Below are positions 30,431-36,590 of a stretch of DNA of 48,251 nucleotides, piece after piece. The number at the start of each line of letters is the position of its first letter. Within the stretch, counting starts at the first letter, position 1. Origin of the DNA: a virus; IMG/VR virus record IMGVR_UViG_3300022924_000006, positions 1 through 48,251 of that record; one strand, written 5' to 3'. Below the pieces are notes generated by a model. It saw only the letters and a program-made list of their open reading frames with translations, was not told where the DNA came from and made no database searches. The position numbers were made by a program, and so were the translations under genes.

Positions 30431-30493
30431 GTGCCGCTTGCAATAGCAAAGTACCTCGCCACTCCACTGGCCGTACAGTCCATTCCCACACCG

Positions 30494-30514
30494 CCCCGCT
30501 TCGTGCGGGGTTTT
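30494..30514 (+). terminator. Terminator-like hairpin inside the ncRNA unit
   Basis: CCCCGC, TTCGT loop, GCGGGG, then TTTT on the plus strand. An outer CCACA/TGTGG stem can extend it. It could attenuate or end the upstream transcript. Confidence 0.7.
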
Positions 30515-30692
30515 GTGGTGAGAGGTGGCGGAATAGAGACGCACCGTCGTGTGGTGTCGCAGGGCATAGAAATCCCTGCCCCTAATTGTCGGGTAAGCGA
30601 GGCAGAGGCACACACGGTTACCCATGCAGGTGTCGAATCCTGCTCACTCATCAGGTAGTAAGCATGCACGTATATCGCCGTGTCTACCTATT

Positions 30693-30720
30693 AAGCCCAC
30701 CTAACCAGTGGGCTTTTTTA
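30693..30720 (+). terminator. Strong terminator closing the ncRNA unit
   Basis: AAGCCCAC, loop CTAACCA, GTGGGCTT, then TTTTTA on the plus strand. It overlaps the end of the convergent small gene (stop 30721). Nearly the same sequence forms the imperfect terminator at 2223-2248. Confidence 0.9.
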
Positions 30721-30990
30721 TTACCCAAACAGGTATCGCAGAAGCCGCGCACCCCACCATTTAGGCTCCTTCCGTAACGCCCGCTTCAATTCGGCTTGCA
30801 ACGCCTTAAGAATCCGACCCACAGCCCATTCAATGGCATCATCGGCGTACTGGTTGCCCGTGTCGGGAATGGCCTGCAATATCAGCTCCTGTATGCGCGG
30901 CACCAATACGCCAGCGTTGACTAGTTCGGTTGTAATGTGCATCACCCGCCCGTCCTGTTGGGCTGCTGCTGTGAGGTCGGTGTAGTTCAT
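30721..30990 (-). CDS. Helical small protein, unknown function
   Basis: The product is 89 aa, all helical: MNYTDLTAAAQQDGRVMHIT, then LVPRIQELILQAIPDTGNQYADDAIEWAVGRILKALQAELKRALRKEPKWW. Starts 7 nt after a TAATTTTG promoter box (leaderless). Function unknown. Confidence 0.65.
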   Translation of the reverse strand: MNYTDLTAAAQQDGRVMHITTELVNAGVLVPRIQELILQAIPDTGNQYADDAIEWAVGRILKALQAELKRALRKEPKWWGARLLRYLFG

Positions 30991-30997
30991 ATGAGGA

Positions 30998-31005
30998 CAA
31001 AATTA
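30998..31005 (-). promoter_or_regulatory. -7 box of the minus-strand gene at 30990
   Basis: TAATTTTG on the minus strand, 7 nt before the ATG. It shares the divergent region with the plus-strand promoter. Confidence 0.5.
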
Positions 31006-31022
31006 GGCTGTTTGGGCCATTA

Positions 31023-31055
31023 ATTATTTTGGGTTGCAAAATAATGTTAGGTTTG
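31023..31055 (+). promoter_or_regulatory. Promoter and operator of the plus-strand early operon
   Basis: TAGGTTTG (31048-31055) matches TAnnTTTG and ends 4 nt before the ATG at 31060. Just upstream, ATTATTTTG and CAAAATAAT (31023-31031 and 31037-31045) form a perfect 9-bp inverted repeat with a 5-nt spacer. It covers the -33 area, where a repressor or activator would act. Confidence 0.65.
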
Positions 31056-31059
31056 CATC

Positions 31060-31557
31060 ATGGAAACGAAGACATACGAATTTCACCAGAATAACAGCGG
31101 CGGGTCGTTTGATACCGACGAAAACGTTTGTGCAAGGGTATTCATTGAAGCGATAAGCTATGAAGATGCGATTCGAAAGATTGAACCCATGATTGAGAGT
31201 CAGTCAAGCTCGTGCCCATGCTGCGGTGACAGGTGGTATTTGAGTGAAAAGATTGTTGACATCCAACATTTTAAAGAAACAGGGTACGAGGTTCACACAT
31301 ACACAGATATGAATGAAGATGCATTCAAAGAGTGGGAAAGAAAATACGGCATGTTCCCGCGGCTGTCTGAGCCAGTACTTGACAATACCGGGATTTTCGA
31401 AAAGGTTTCTGCTCGTATTTATTTTGAAAGTGTTGATCATTACATTCAATTTATGGTAAATGAATATGGCAGATGGACAACACCGGATGCTAGACTACAC
31501 AGAATTGATGGGAGAAAAAAAGACTTTTACTACAATGCAGACAACGAAGAAGCATAA
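31060..31557 (+). CDS. DUF7296-type protein with Cys motif
   Basis: The product is 165 aa. FHQNNSGGSFDTDENVCARVFIEA at the start is the hallmark of a phage family I recall as DUF7296; the middle has a CPCCGDRW zinc-like motif. It is the first gene of the plus-strand operon and likely leaderless. Function unknown. Confidence 0.75.
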   Translation: METKTYEFHQNNSGGSFDTDENVCARVFIEAISYEDAIRKIEPMIESQSSSCPCCGDRWYLSEKIVDIQHFKETGYEVHTYTDMNEDAFKEWERKYGMFPRLSEPVLDNTGIFEKVSARIYFESVDHYIQFMVNEYGRWTTPDARLHRIDGRKKDFYYNADNEEA

Positions 31558-31723
31558 CCCCGTAGGCCGGCCGCGCCTACCCGACAAAGATGTAAAGTCC
31601 GTGCGCATCAGCACAGGCATTACCGCAACACAATGCGACCTATTAGGCGGTCGTGCAGCAGCCCAATCCATCGCCGCCACAGCCCTTGCAGAAGCGGTCA
31701 AAAAGAAAATGAAAGTATCGTAA
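31535..31723 (+). CDS. Small DNA-binding-like protein
   Basis: The product is 62 aa from MQTTKKHNPVGRPRLPDKDV, with a GRPRLP AT-hook-like segment followed by VKSVRISTGI and a Ala-rich helix, similar to ribbon-helix-helix proteins. It overlaps the first gene by 23 nt. It could bind the operator at 31023-31045 (inference). Confidence 0.65.
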   Translation: MQTTKKHNPVGRPRLPDKDVKSVRISTGITATQCDLLGGRAAAQSIAATALAEAVKKKMKVS

Positions 31724-31747
31724 ACAAGGCTGCAATTGCCGAAATAA

Positions 31748-31963
31748 ATGAAAATGGAAATGACAAAGATTGAGATACTAAACGACATAGATGCCGAGAT
31801 AGTCCGCTTTACAAAGAAATTGCGACTGGCTATTAAGGAAACTAAAGACCCTACAATTTATTCGCGAAAAAGCTACGCAAGCGCAAAGCGTGCTGCGCTT
31901 GACCTCAAAAACGAACTCACCAAACTAACACAGGACTCCAAGCTTATATGGGGCCGCGACTAA
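31748..31963 (+). CDS. Small coiled protein, unknown function
   Basis: The product is 71 aa, Lys/Glu-rich and helical (EMTKIEILNDIDAEIVRFTKKLRLAIKET). A later ATG at 31760 is possible. Function unknown. Confidence 0.6.
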   Translation: MKMEMTKIEILNDIDAEIVRFTKKLRLAIKETKDPTIYSRKSYASAKRAALDLKNELTKLTQDSKLIWGRD

Positions 31964-31973
31964 CCCTCTAACC

Positions 31974-32222
31974 ATGCTCAAACTAACCATCCCGCAGCAG
32001 GCGGCAGAAGAACCGATTGATTGGAGCAAGCCGCAATGGGTGATAGATGAAGACAGCCACGAGGTAGTATTGACAAGTGGGTGGCACGAGGGTTCTATAT
32101 TCAGCGGAACTTGTATGCCATGTACTGCTTGGCCAAATGGGAAGCACACAATAGATTGGGACAAAAATGACTTCCGCCCCCTCACAATCGACATCCCCTT
32201 CACCATTTCAAATAACGACTGA
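31974..32222 (+). CDS. Small protein, unknown function
   Basis: The product is 82 aa with several Trp and an EDSHEVVLTSGWHEGSIFSGT beta pattern and a CMPC-type Cys pair. Its stop shares a base with the next ATG (TGATG). Function unknown. Confidence 0.65.
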   Translation: MLKLTIPQQAAEEPIDWSKPQWVIDEDSHEVVLTSGWHEGSIFSGTCMPCTAWPNGKHTIDWDKNDFRPLTIDIPFTISNND

Positions 32223-32458
32223 TGGAACTGAAAGACAAGATACACGATATGCTGGTTGATGCTGGCTATTCTGACACGGTGCGGGTGTCCGCTAACATCG
32301 CCACCCTTTCCGCAGCGCATTATGGGAAGGAGATAGAAAGGTTGAAAGAAGCCATACAGCAGGCTGTCACAATACTTTCCGAGAAGCGGCCTAACACGCC
32401 GGGGCTTGGCGGGCCATTATTCATACTTAAACAGGCTTTGAAAGATGATACCAACTAA
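32222..32458 (+). CDS. Small helical protein, unknown function
   Basis: The product is 78 aa, MELKDKIHDMLVDAGYSDTV, then a helix with YGKEIERLKEAIQQAVTIL and a C-terminal GGPLFILKQALKDD. Overlaps the next gene by 14 nt. Function unknown. Confidence 0.65.
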   Translation: MELKDKIHDMLVDAGYSDTVRVSANIATLSAAHYGKEIERLKEAIQQAVTILSEKRPNTPGLGGPLFILKQALKDDTN

Positions 32459-32831
32459 CGAACTCCGCATCGGGAATTGGGTGCTGATACAGGGAGATGA
32501 GCAGAAGCAAATAAAAACACTCCAACAGCAGCATTGCACGTTGTACGATGATGGCTTCGATTGGCACCGCTATGATGCTATCCACCCCATCCCCCTCACG
32601 CCGGAAGTGCTGGTTAAGTGTGGATTTGTAGTGATGCAATCCGGCCACTACAGCCTTATGGATGAAAACATCTGGCTAAGCCCCAACAAGCACAAAGGGT
32701 GGAACTACTATGTTTCATACAGTTCAAATACTGGGGAGCTGGCGCTTGCCGCGGAAGAAATCGAATCGCTTCACAGGCTACAGAACGTGCTGCATGCATT
32801 GGAAGAAGTAGAAATAACTTATGTCCCATGA
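32445..32831 (+). CDS. Conserved Bacteroidota-phage protein (NELRIGNWV type)
   Basis: The product is 128 aa beginning MIPTNELRIGNWVLIQGDEQ, with IHPIPLTPEVLVKCGFVV later. This xNELRIGNWVL...PIPLTxExLxKCGF layout is common in Bacteroidota phages and prophages. Function unknown. It overlaps both neighbours. Confidence 0.75.
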   Translation: MIPTNELRIGNWVLIQGDEQKQIKTLQQQHCTLYDDGFDWHRYDAIHPIPLTPEVLVKCGFVVMQSGHYSLMDENIWLSPNKHKGWNYYVSYSSNTGELALAAEEIESLHRLQNVLHALEEVEITYVP

Positions 32832-33232
32832 CACCCATAACCCTTAACTCCGCCGAATATCTGCTGGTTCCGGTGCCAGAGTATGTGAGCTTGGTAAAGA
32901 CTAGGCTGAAGATATCGGGATTAGGGTATCTGTGCCACTTCAACGATGGGGCAGTACTTGAAATATGGCACCCCATTGGCGACCCTCCTATACGTCTTCC
33001 TTCCGGCTCATGGCAAATCGCCCTGCGCAGTTGGGATATGAGCGAGGAGGAAGCGGCGGCATGTATGCCATTGGAGCAACGCCCCGACTTTGACAATGCT
33101 TGTGAGCCTGTTGATGCAGGATACACAGACTTTCATGGGAGTGGCTTATTTGACACCGCCCTCCAATCCGCACAATCCCTATTCTCTCACTACGGCATCA
33201 CTTATGGGGTGCTGGTAAAATTGATGAAATGA
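32828..33232 (+). CDS. Small protein, unknown function
   Basis: The product is 134 aa from MTPITLNSAEYLLVPVPE, starting at an ATGA overlap. A WQIALRSWDMSEEEAAACM segment follows. Function unknown. Confidence 0.7.
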   Translation: MTPITLNSAEYLLVPVPEYVSLVKTRLKISGLGYLCHFNDGAVLEIWHPIGDPPIRLPSGSWQIALRSWDMSEEEAAACMPLEQRPDFDNACEPVDAGYTDFHGSGLFDTALQSAQSLFSHYGITYGVLVKLMK

Positions 33233-33420
33233 GTTACACTCCAGCCAGCGTCCAAGATGTAAAGGACAACATTCAAGAAATAGACCGAACCCTTAAAACG
33301 CTTCGCAAAGCAATTGCCGCAGCACAAGAATATCCCGATTCAGATTGGGTAGATTTCGTTGATAGATGTGACGACTTTGCAATTGAGCTGCGCGACCTTA
33401 TAAAGAAACACCAACTATAA
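33229..33420 (+). CDS. Small helical protein, unknown function
   Basis: The product is 63 aa, almost all helix (DVKDNIQEIDRTLKTLRKAIAAAQ), ATGA overlap with the preceding gene. Function unknown. Confidence 0.65.
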   Translation: MSYTPASVQDVKDNIQEIDRTLKTLRKAIAAAQEYPDSDWVDFVDRCDDFAIELRDLIKKHQL

Positions 33421-33427
33421 CCACCCC

Positions 33428-33655
33428 ATGAAACGAACAGCTAGATTTGAGATAATGAAGGGCGGCACGCGCCCCAACGCCTATTACTATTGGTTGCGCC
33501 TTACAGGAGGCAACGGCGAGACAATAATGGTGTCCGAACCCTACACCCGCAAATACACGGCAAAGAAACGGGCAGAGCGCATCAATGCAATCTTTGGCGG
33601 CACACCGCTGCCTATTCTGGATAAAACAAATGAAATGCCATGTGCCAAAAAATAA
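33428..33655 (+). CDS. Small protein, unknown function
   Basis: The product is 75 aa, MKRTARFEIMKGGTRPNAYY, then WLRLTGGNGETIMVSEPYTRKYTAKKRAER, a compact beta-alpha fold resembling DUF1508-type proteins (YYWRLxxxNGxxIxxSExYxxK). DUF1508 members are small proteins of unknown role. Overlaps the next gene by 16 nt. Confidence 0.7.
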   Translation: MKRTARFEIMKGGTRPNAYYYWLRLTGGNGETIMVSEPYTRKYTAKKRAERINAIFGGTPLPILDKTNEMPCAKK

Positions 33656-33870
33656 TAGTCAACCGAGGCGAGATTGAGATAGAAAGCGTAGGCGACCTAT
33701 GCCGCTATTTCAGTTTGGGCAATATTGAAAGCGAAGGCAGAAAACTGAACCCGTCCGAATGCCTTTGCCCTGTTGATATTGAGGCTTTGCTTCAATACCG
33801 GAAGGTGCGGTTTGTCTATACTGGCGGGGATTATTTTATTGGAACCGGATTAAAAGACCTAAAGCCATGA
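33640..33870 (+). CDS. Small protein, unknown function
   Basis: The product is 76 aa: MCQKIIVNRGEIEIESVGDLCRYFSLGNIE, alpha/beta, with two Cys near CLCPVDIEAL. Function unknown. Confidence 0.65.
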   Translation: MCQKIIVNRGEIEIESVGDLCRYFSLGNIESEGRKLNPSECLCPVDIEALLQYRKVRFVYTGGDYFIGTGLKDLKP

Positions 33871-34040
33871 CTAAACCACGATGGATGGGTCGCAAAGCGT
33901 ACAGAGATTATCCCCGCTGGCTTAGGCCCACTAGATTAAATAAAAGAACATTGCTTAAATGGGAGCGTTCAGCAGAAAGAAAATGGAACTGCCGCTCCCG
34001 ATTCAATCGATTCCCTCAAAGAAGCCCAAACCATTATTAA
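33867..34040 (+). CDS. Small very basic protein (57 aa)
   Basis: A 57-aa ORF joined by ATGA to the previous gene: MTKPRWMGRKAYRDYPRWLR, then many Arg, Lys and Trp. Strong positive charge suggests nucleic acid binding. Function unknown. Confidence 0.6.
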   Translation: MTKPRWMGRKAYRDYPRWLRPTRLNKRTLLKWERSAERKWNCRSRFNRFPQRSPNHY

Positions 34041-34057
34041 CCCGAAAAATTGAAAGG

Positions 34058-34441
34058 ATGAAACGAAAGAAATCAGGTAGCGAGTTTAATGCAGGGCGGG
34101 ATTTTCCTATTATCACCTTCTCGATATCATGCAGGAATCGCATTTACGACCAATTATCAGCAGAGGACAAGCGTTCGGCAGCGGGATGGGTAGACGAACA
34201 GATTGAAACGCTAAAGTCATGGCGAAAGGAAATCATTGCCGATGCCCAAAGTACTCCCGACCCGAGGTTGTCCGAATTGCCCGACCAAATTTCTCACTAT
34301 GGCAAGCCACACCCTGTCGCAAAGTGGGTGCCCTTTCTTGGCAGCTACAACGCTTGTATTGACGTTGCCGGCACTCGATACATAATCCCGCTGTCACGCT
34401 GTGCCTTCCCCCTCACCCCAACCCCCGCACCGGAACAATGA
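34058..34441 (+). CDS. Protein of unknown function
   Basis: The product is 127 aa from MKRKKSGSEFNAGRDFPIITFS. The open frame extends upstream to 33959 but overlaps the 57-aa gene; this ATG lies 17 nt after that gene. It has helix (DEQIETLKSWRKEIIADA) and a Pro-rich C-terminus. Function unknown. Confidence 0.65.
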   Translation: MKRKKSGSEFNAGRDFPIITFSISCRNRIYDQLSAEDKRSAAGWVDEQIETLKSWRKEIIADAQSTPDPRLSELPDQISHYGKPHPVAKWVPFLGSYNACIDVAGTRYIIPLSRCAFPLTPTPAPEQ

Positions 34442-34662
34442 AGAAGATAATTTGCAGCATCATGGGGCACAAATACAGGCTGTTCCGTAAGATAACGCCC
34501 ACAATCAGGGAAATAAAGTGCATTAGATGCAATCAGCACTTTGGTATGAATGACGAGACACAATCTGTTCTACCAATGGATGCTGAACTATACCGGCTGC
34601 ACCTTGACCTTTTATCCAACCCCCCCCCGCCGCGCACGGGTAAAGAGCGCAGAAGGAGATGA
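34438..34662 (+). CDS. Small Cys-containing protein
   Basis: The product is 74 aa: MKKIICSIMGHKYRLFRKIT, then REIKCIRCNQHFGMNDETQSVLPMDAEL. The GHKYxxxRKI...KCxRCxxxFGMNDxxxxVLP layout is common in Bacteroidota phages. Two CxxC-type Cys could bind Zn. ATGA-coupled on both sides. Confidence 0.75.
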   Translation: MKKIICSIMGHKYRLFRKITPTIREIKCIRCNQHFGMNDETQSVLPMDAELYRLHLDLLSNPPPPRTGKERRRR

Positions 34663-34808
34663 AAGAAGTAGAAGTAATACAAGTGATAAAGACTACCCTG
34701 CAAAGGCTTGGAGACGGCATAAACGACCCGATACGGGTAGTCACGCAGTATTGGGACATGCAGGGCAACTTGCTGTGGGAAGTTGACTCTTTGCCACCGA
34801 AACAATAA
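34659..34808 (+). CDS. Small protein (49 aa)
   Basis: A 49-aa ORF, MKEVEVIQVIKTTLQRLGDG, then INDPIRVVTQYWDMQGNLLWEVD. It fits by ATGA overlap. Alpha plus beta hairpin, resembling the many small phage proteins with YWDxxGxLLWxxD endings. Function unknown. Confidence 0.6.
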   Translation: MKEVEVIQVIKTTLQRLGDGINDPIRVVTQYWDMQGNLLWEVDSLPPKQ

Positions 34809-34847
34809 CCCCTAAATCCGTGGCGCGGGAATACGCGCAGAAAATAT

Positions 34848-35051
34848 ATGAAAGAGGAATTTATTAACAGACTAAACGCCGTTAACCCTAAACAGGAAGG
34901 TTGGCACGACTTCATCCTTGAGCCATTAGGTAACACCTACGCACATGGCTACTTAGATGCAAAAATGTCCCACTTCACAGATTCCAGCGATGACTACGAA
35001 GAACTGTTGGAAGAACTTTTGACGTGGGCAGAGCACGATATTTGGCAATAA
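34848..35051 (+). CDS. Small acidic protein, unknown function
   Basis: The product is 67 aa, helical and acidic (DSSDDYEELLEELLTWAEHD). A 15-nt sequence, CAATAACCCCTAAAT, lies 30 nt before its start and recurs before the next gene. Function unknown. Confidence 0.6.
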   Translation: MKEEFINRLNAVNPKQEGWHDFILEPLGNTYAHGYLDAKMSHFTDSSDDYEELLEELLTWAEHDIWQ

Positions 35052-35080
35052 CCCCTAAATTTGCCAAAACACAAACCGAC

Positions 35081-35332
35081 ATGGCATTTATCCCCGAAAA
35101 TGAAGTAGAATGGCCCGAATCATACGAGGTCAGCGCACAAGAACAATTCAGCACTGAGACAGCCGCCGAAGCCCAAGCCGTAGCATGGGAGGCCGACATC
35201 GATACCAACGAAGCCCCCGAAGGATTCAAGGATAAGGTTGTTCGGTATGCGAAGCTGGTTGGAGAAGTGATTGTATACGTTGTAACCTGGATTCGTTATC
35301 AGCTACTAGCGCCGCGCGCTGCGACTGCCTAA
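35081..35332 (+). CDS. Small membrane-associated protein, last gene of the plus operon
   Basis: The product is 83 aa from MAFIPENEVEWPESYEV, an acidic first half and a C-terminal hydrophobic helix (KLVGEVIVYVVTWIRYQLL). The longer frame to 35024 is not needed. Ends before a terminator shared with the convergent operon. Function unknown. Confidence 0.6.
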   Translation: MAFIPENEVEWPESYEVSAQEQFSTETAAEAQAVAWEADIDTNEAPEGFKDKVVRYAKLVGEVIVYVVTWIRYQLLAPRAATA

Positions 35333-35352
35333 CAATCAACTGAACATTAGAC

Positions 35353-35376
35353 AACGGCTCCTTAATTGGGGCCGTT
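35353..35376. terminator. Convergent terminator
   Basis: AACGGCTCC, loop TTAATT, GGGGCCGTT (one G-T pair) then TTC on the plus strand. It overlaps the stop of the minus-strand gene at 35362 and follows the plus-strand operon, so it could serve both. Confidence 0.7.
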
Positions 35377-35673
35377 TTCAATGGTCGCATTGAATACGCT
35401 GTCAAGACTATCATAGCGCTGCATATTATCCCATCGTGCTGTTGAAATATCCATGATGCGCTTGCTTTGAGCATTGATAGTATTGTCCTTTGTGTTGTCA
35501 ATCTTTTGCTCGAGTAATTCAACCCGGGTTTCATGCTTAATAGCGGCATCTCTCCATTGCTCATTTGACCGCCACAATTCGAACCATGCTGCATAGATGA
35601 AGTATTTTTGAAGTCGCTGGAATAAGGTTGGCTTCTTTACAGTTGTTGGTTGTGTTGGTGTGGTTGGCTCCAT
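35362..35673 (-). CDS. Last gene of the lysis region, coiled-coil protein
   Basis: The product is 103 aa. A Thr/Pro-rich N-terminus, an aromatic stretch (FQRLQKYFIYAAWFELW) and a charged coiled coil (IKHETRVELLEQKIDNT). Such a membrane-anchored coil could be a spanin-like lysis protein, but the hydrophobic segment is weak. Start base shared with the upstream stop at 35673. Confidence 0.6.
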   Translation of the reverse strand: MEPTTPTQPTTVKKPTLFQRLQKYFIYAAWFELWRSNEQWRDAAIKHETRVELLEQKIDNTKDNTINAQSKRIMDISTARWDNMQRYDSLDSVFNATIENGPN

Positions 35674-35963
35674 TACTCATGTTCCTTGAGACTTTTGGTA
35701 TAAAGTATTAGCGTAATAAAGCACAAGGTACCCACAATTTTTGAAAGCCATATCTGCGTAAAGGTAGGCCCGTTGTTAAGGGCATGAACCTGCGCAAAGG
35801 CCATTAATACATCCATCAGAAGGAATGTAGATACCACACGCTGGTCGGCCTTAGGAATGCGCCTATGGTTTATAAAGTAAACCCCGCACCATGCGAAAGC
35901 AAACGAGCACCCCACGACATTCAGCCATGAAATGATGTAGAAAAGACATTCGCTATAGTTCAT
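35673..35963 (-). CDS. Three-span membrane protein, possible lysis protein
   Basis: The product is 96 aa with three hydrophobic helices (YIISWLNVVGCSFAFAWCGVYF; TFLLMDVLMAFAQV; LSKIVGTLCFITLILY) and few charges. It overlaps the upstream membrane gene by 11 nt. Holin-related role is inferred from position. Confidence 0.6.
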   Translation of the reverse strand: MNYSECLFYIISWLNVVGCSFAFAWCGVYFINHRRIPKADQRVVSTFLLMDVLMAFAQVHALNNGPTFTQIWLSKIVGTLCFITLILYTKSLKEHE

Positions 35964-36315
35964 CAGTTTGTTTTTTTACCCATGTTCCCACTTTCTTAAT
36001 CCACCCTCGCTGAAACAATGGGAATGTTTTATCAACAAAAGCCGCGCAAGCAGCCGTTATTATTTCGTGTATACTTTGCGGGAGAAGAGTAGCATTACGG
36101 AGTAGGTAGGCTACTAATACTCCTAAAAGAATCCCGCCAATAAGAACCTTGAAGGTGTGAACAACGCCCTTAAACTGAAAAATCAAGGCGCGCACGGAGG
36201 CACTTACTGCGCCTATCATGCACCCCTTGACCATCAGATTTATCTCCTCCGTGGTGAAAGCGTCTATGATGTACAGCGGCATGAACAAGAATAGCACTTT
36301 CACCGTAGTATGCAT
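35953..36315 (-). CDS. Putative holin
   Basis: The product is 120 aa. Hydrophobic helices at about residues 5-20, 27-45 and 54-72 (KVLIGGILLGVLVAYLL), and a C-terminal amphipathic charged tail (RGWIKKVGTWVKKQTDEL). Size and layout fit phage holins of class I. It lies just after the second candidate holin gene. Confidence 0.65.
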   Translation of the reverse strand: MHTTVKVLFLFMPLYIIDAFTTEEINLMVKGCMIGAVSASVRALIFQFKGVVHTFKVLIGGILLGVLVAYLLRNATLLPQSIHEIITAACAAFVDKTFPLFQRGWIKKVGTWVKKQTDEL

Positions 36316-36319
36316 GCCC

Positions 36320-36586
36320 TTATGTTTTGGCTACAACCTTTGCCTCTGTAAACAGGTTCTTTAATAAATAGGCCACGAACGCAGCAAGGGATGCCATCCC
36401 CACAATCTTCACATCTGCCATATTAAAGCTGCCTTTATCCTCAATCAACCTGAGAATGCCGGTTGTCGCGGCAGTCAGGGCTGCGGTAATTGCCCCCTTC
36501 CCTACGTCTCTCCAGTTTAGTTGGAACATAGGGCTGCTGACAACCTTCAGTGGTGTGCCTGCCTGTACTGTGTTTTCGGTGGTCAT
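36320..36586 (-). CDS. Small membrane protein, holin-like
   Basis: The product is 88 aa. Two hydrophobic segments (GAITAALTAATTGILRLI and ADVKIVGMASLAAFVAYLLKNLF) and a C-terminal Lys/Glu tail. Family-like to class II holins. Follows the fibre gene by 4 nt. Confidence 0.65.
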   Translation of the reverse strand: MTTENTVQAGTPLKVVSSPMFQLNWRDVGKGAITAALTAATTGILRLIEDKGSFNMADVKIVGMASLAAFVAYLLKNLFTEAKVVAKT

Positions 36587-36590
36587 AATA

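Larger units (their letters stand above)
30436..30720 (+). ncRNA. Candidate structured non-coding RNA with tRNA-like elements
   Basis: About 285 nt lie between a promoter and a strong terminator on the plus strand with no convincing ORF on either strand. Visible helices: GTGAG (near 30518) with CTCAC (near 30642) close a multibranch loop that contains CACC/GGTG, GCAGGG/CCCTGC, GGGTAA/TTACCC and GCAGG/CCTGC hairpins. GGTGGCGGAAT...GACGC resembles the D-arm of tRNA-Leu, and GCAGGTGTCGAATCCTGC a T-arm with one extra base. It is not a normal tRNA. A first terminator (30494-30514) could end a short RNA of about 80 nt. The minus-strand frame open here is a shadow. Confidence 0.6.

Noticed and set aside
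30516-30650. tRNA-Leu-like gene
   Set aside because: GGTGGCGGAAT...GACGC and a T-arm-like hairpin are present, but the T-loop has an extra base, no well-formed anticodon arm lies in place, and the middle is about 50 nt too long. Kept only as part of a structured RNA.
30370-30669. 100-residue N-terminal extension of the endolysin
   Set aside because: The sequence is low in coding character and lies over the ncRNA unit and a strong terminator; the domain and promoter box fit a start at 30369.
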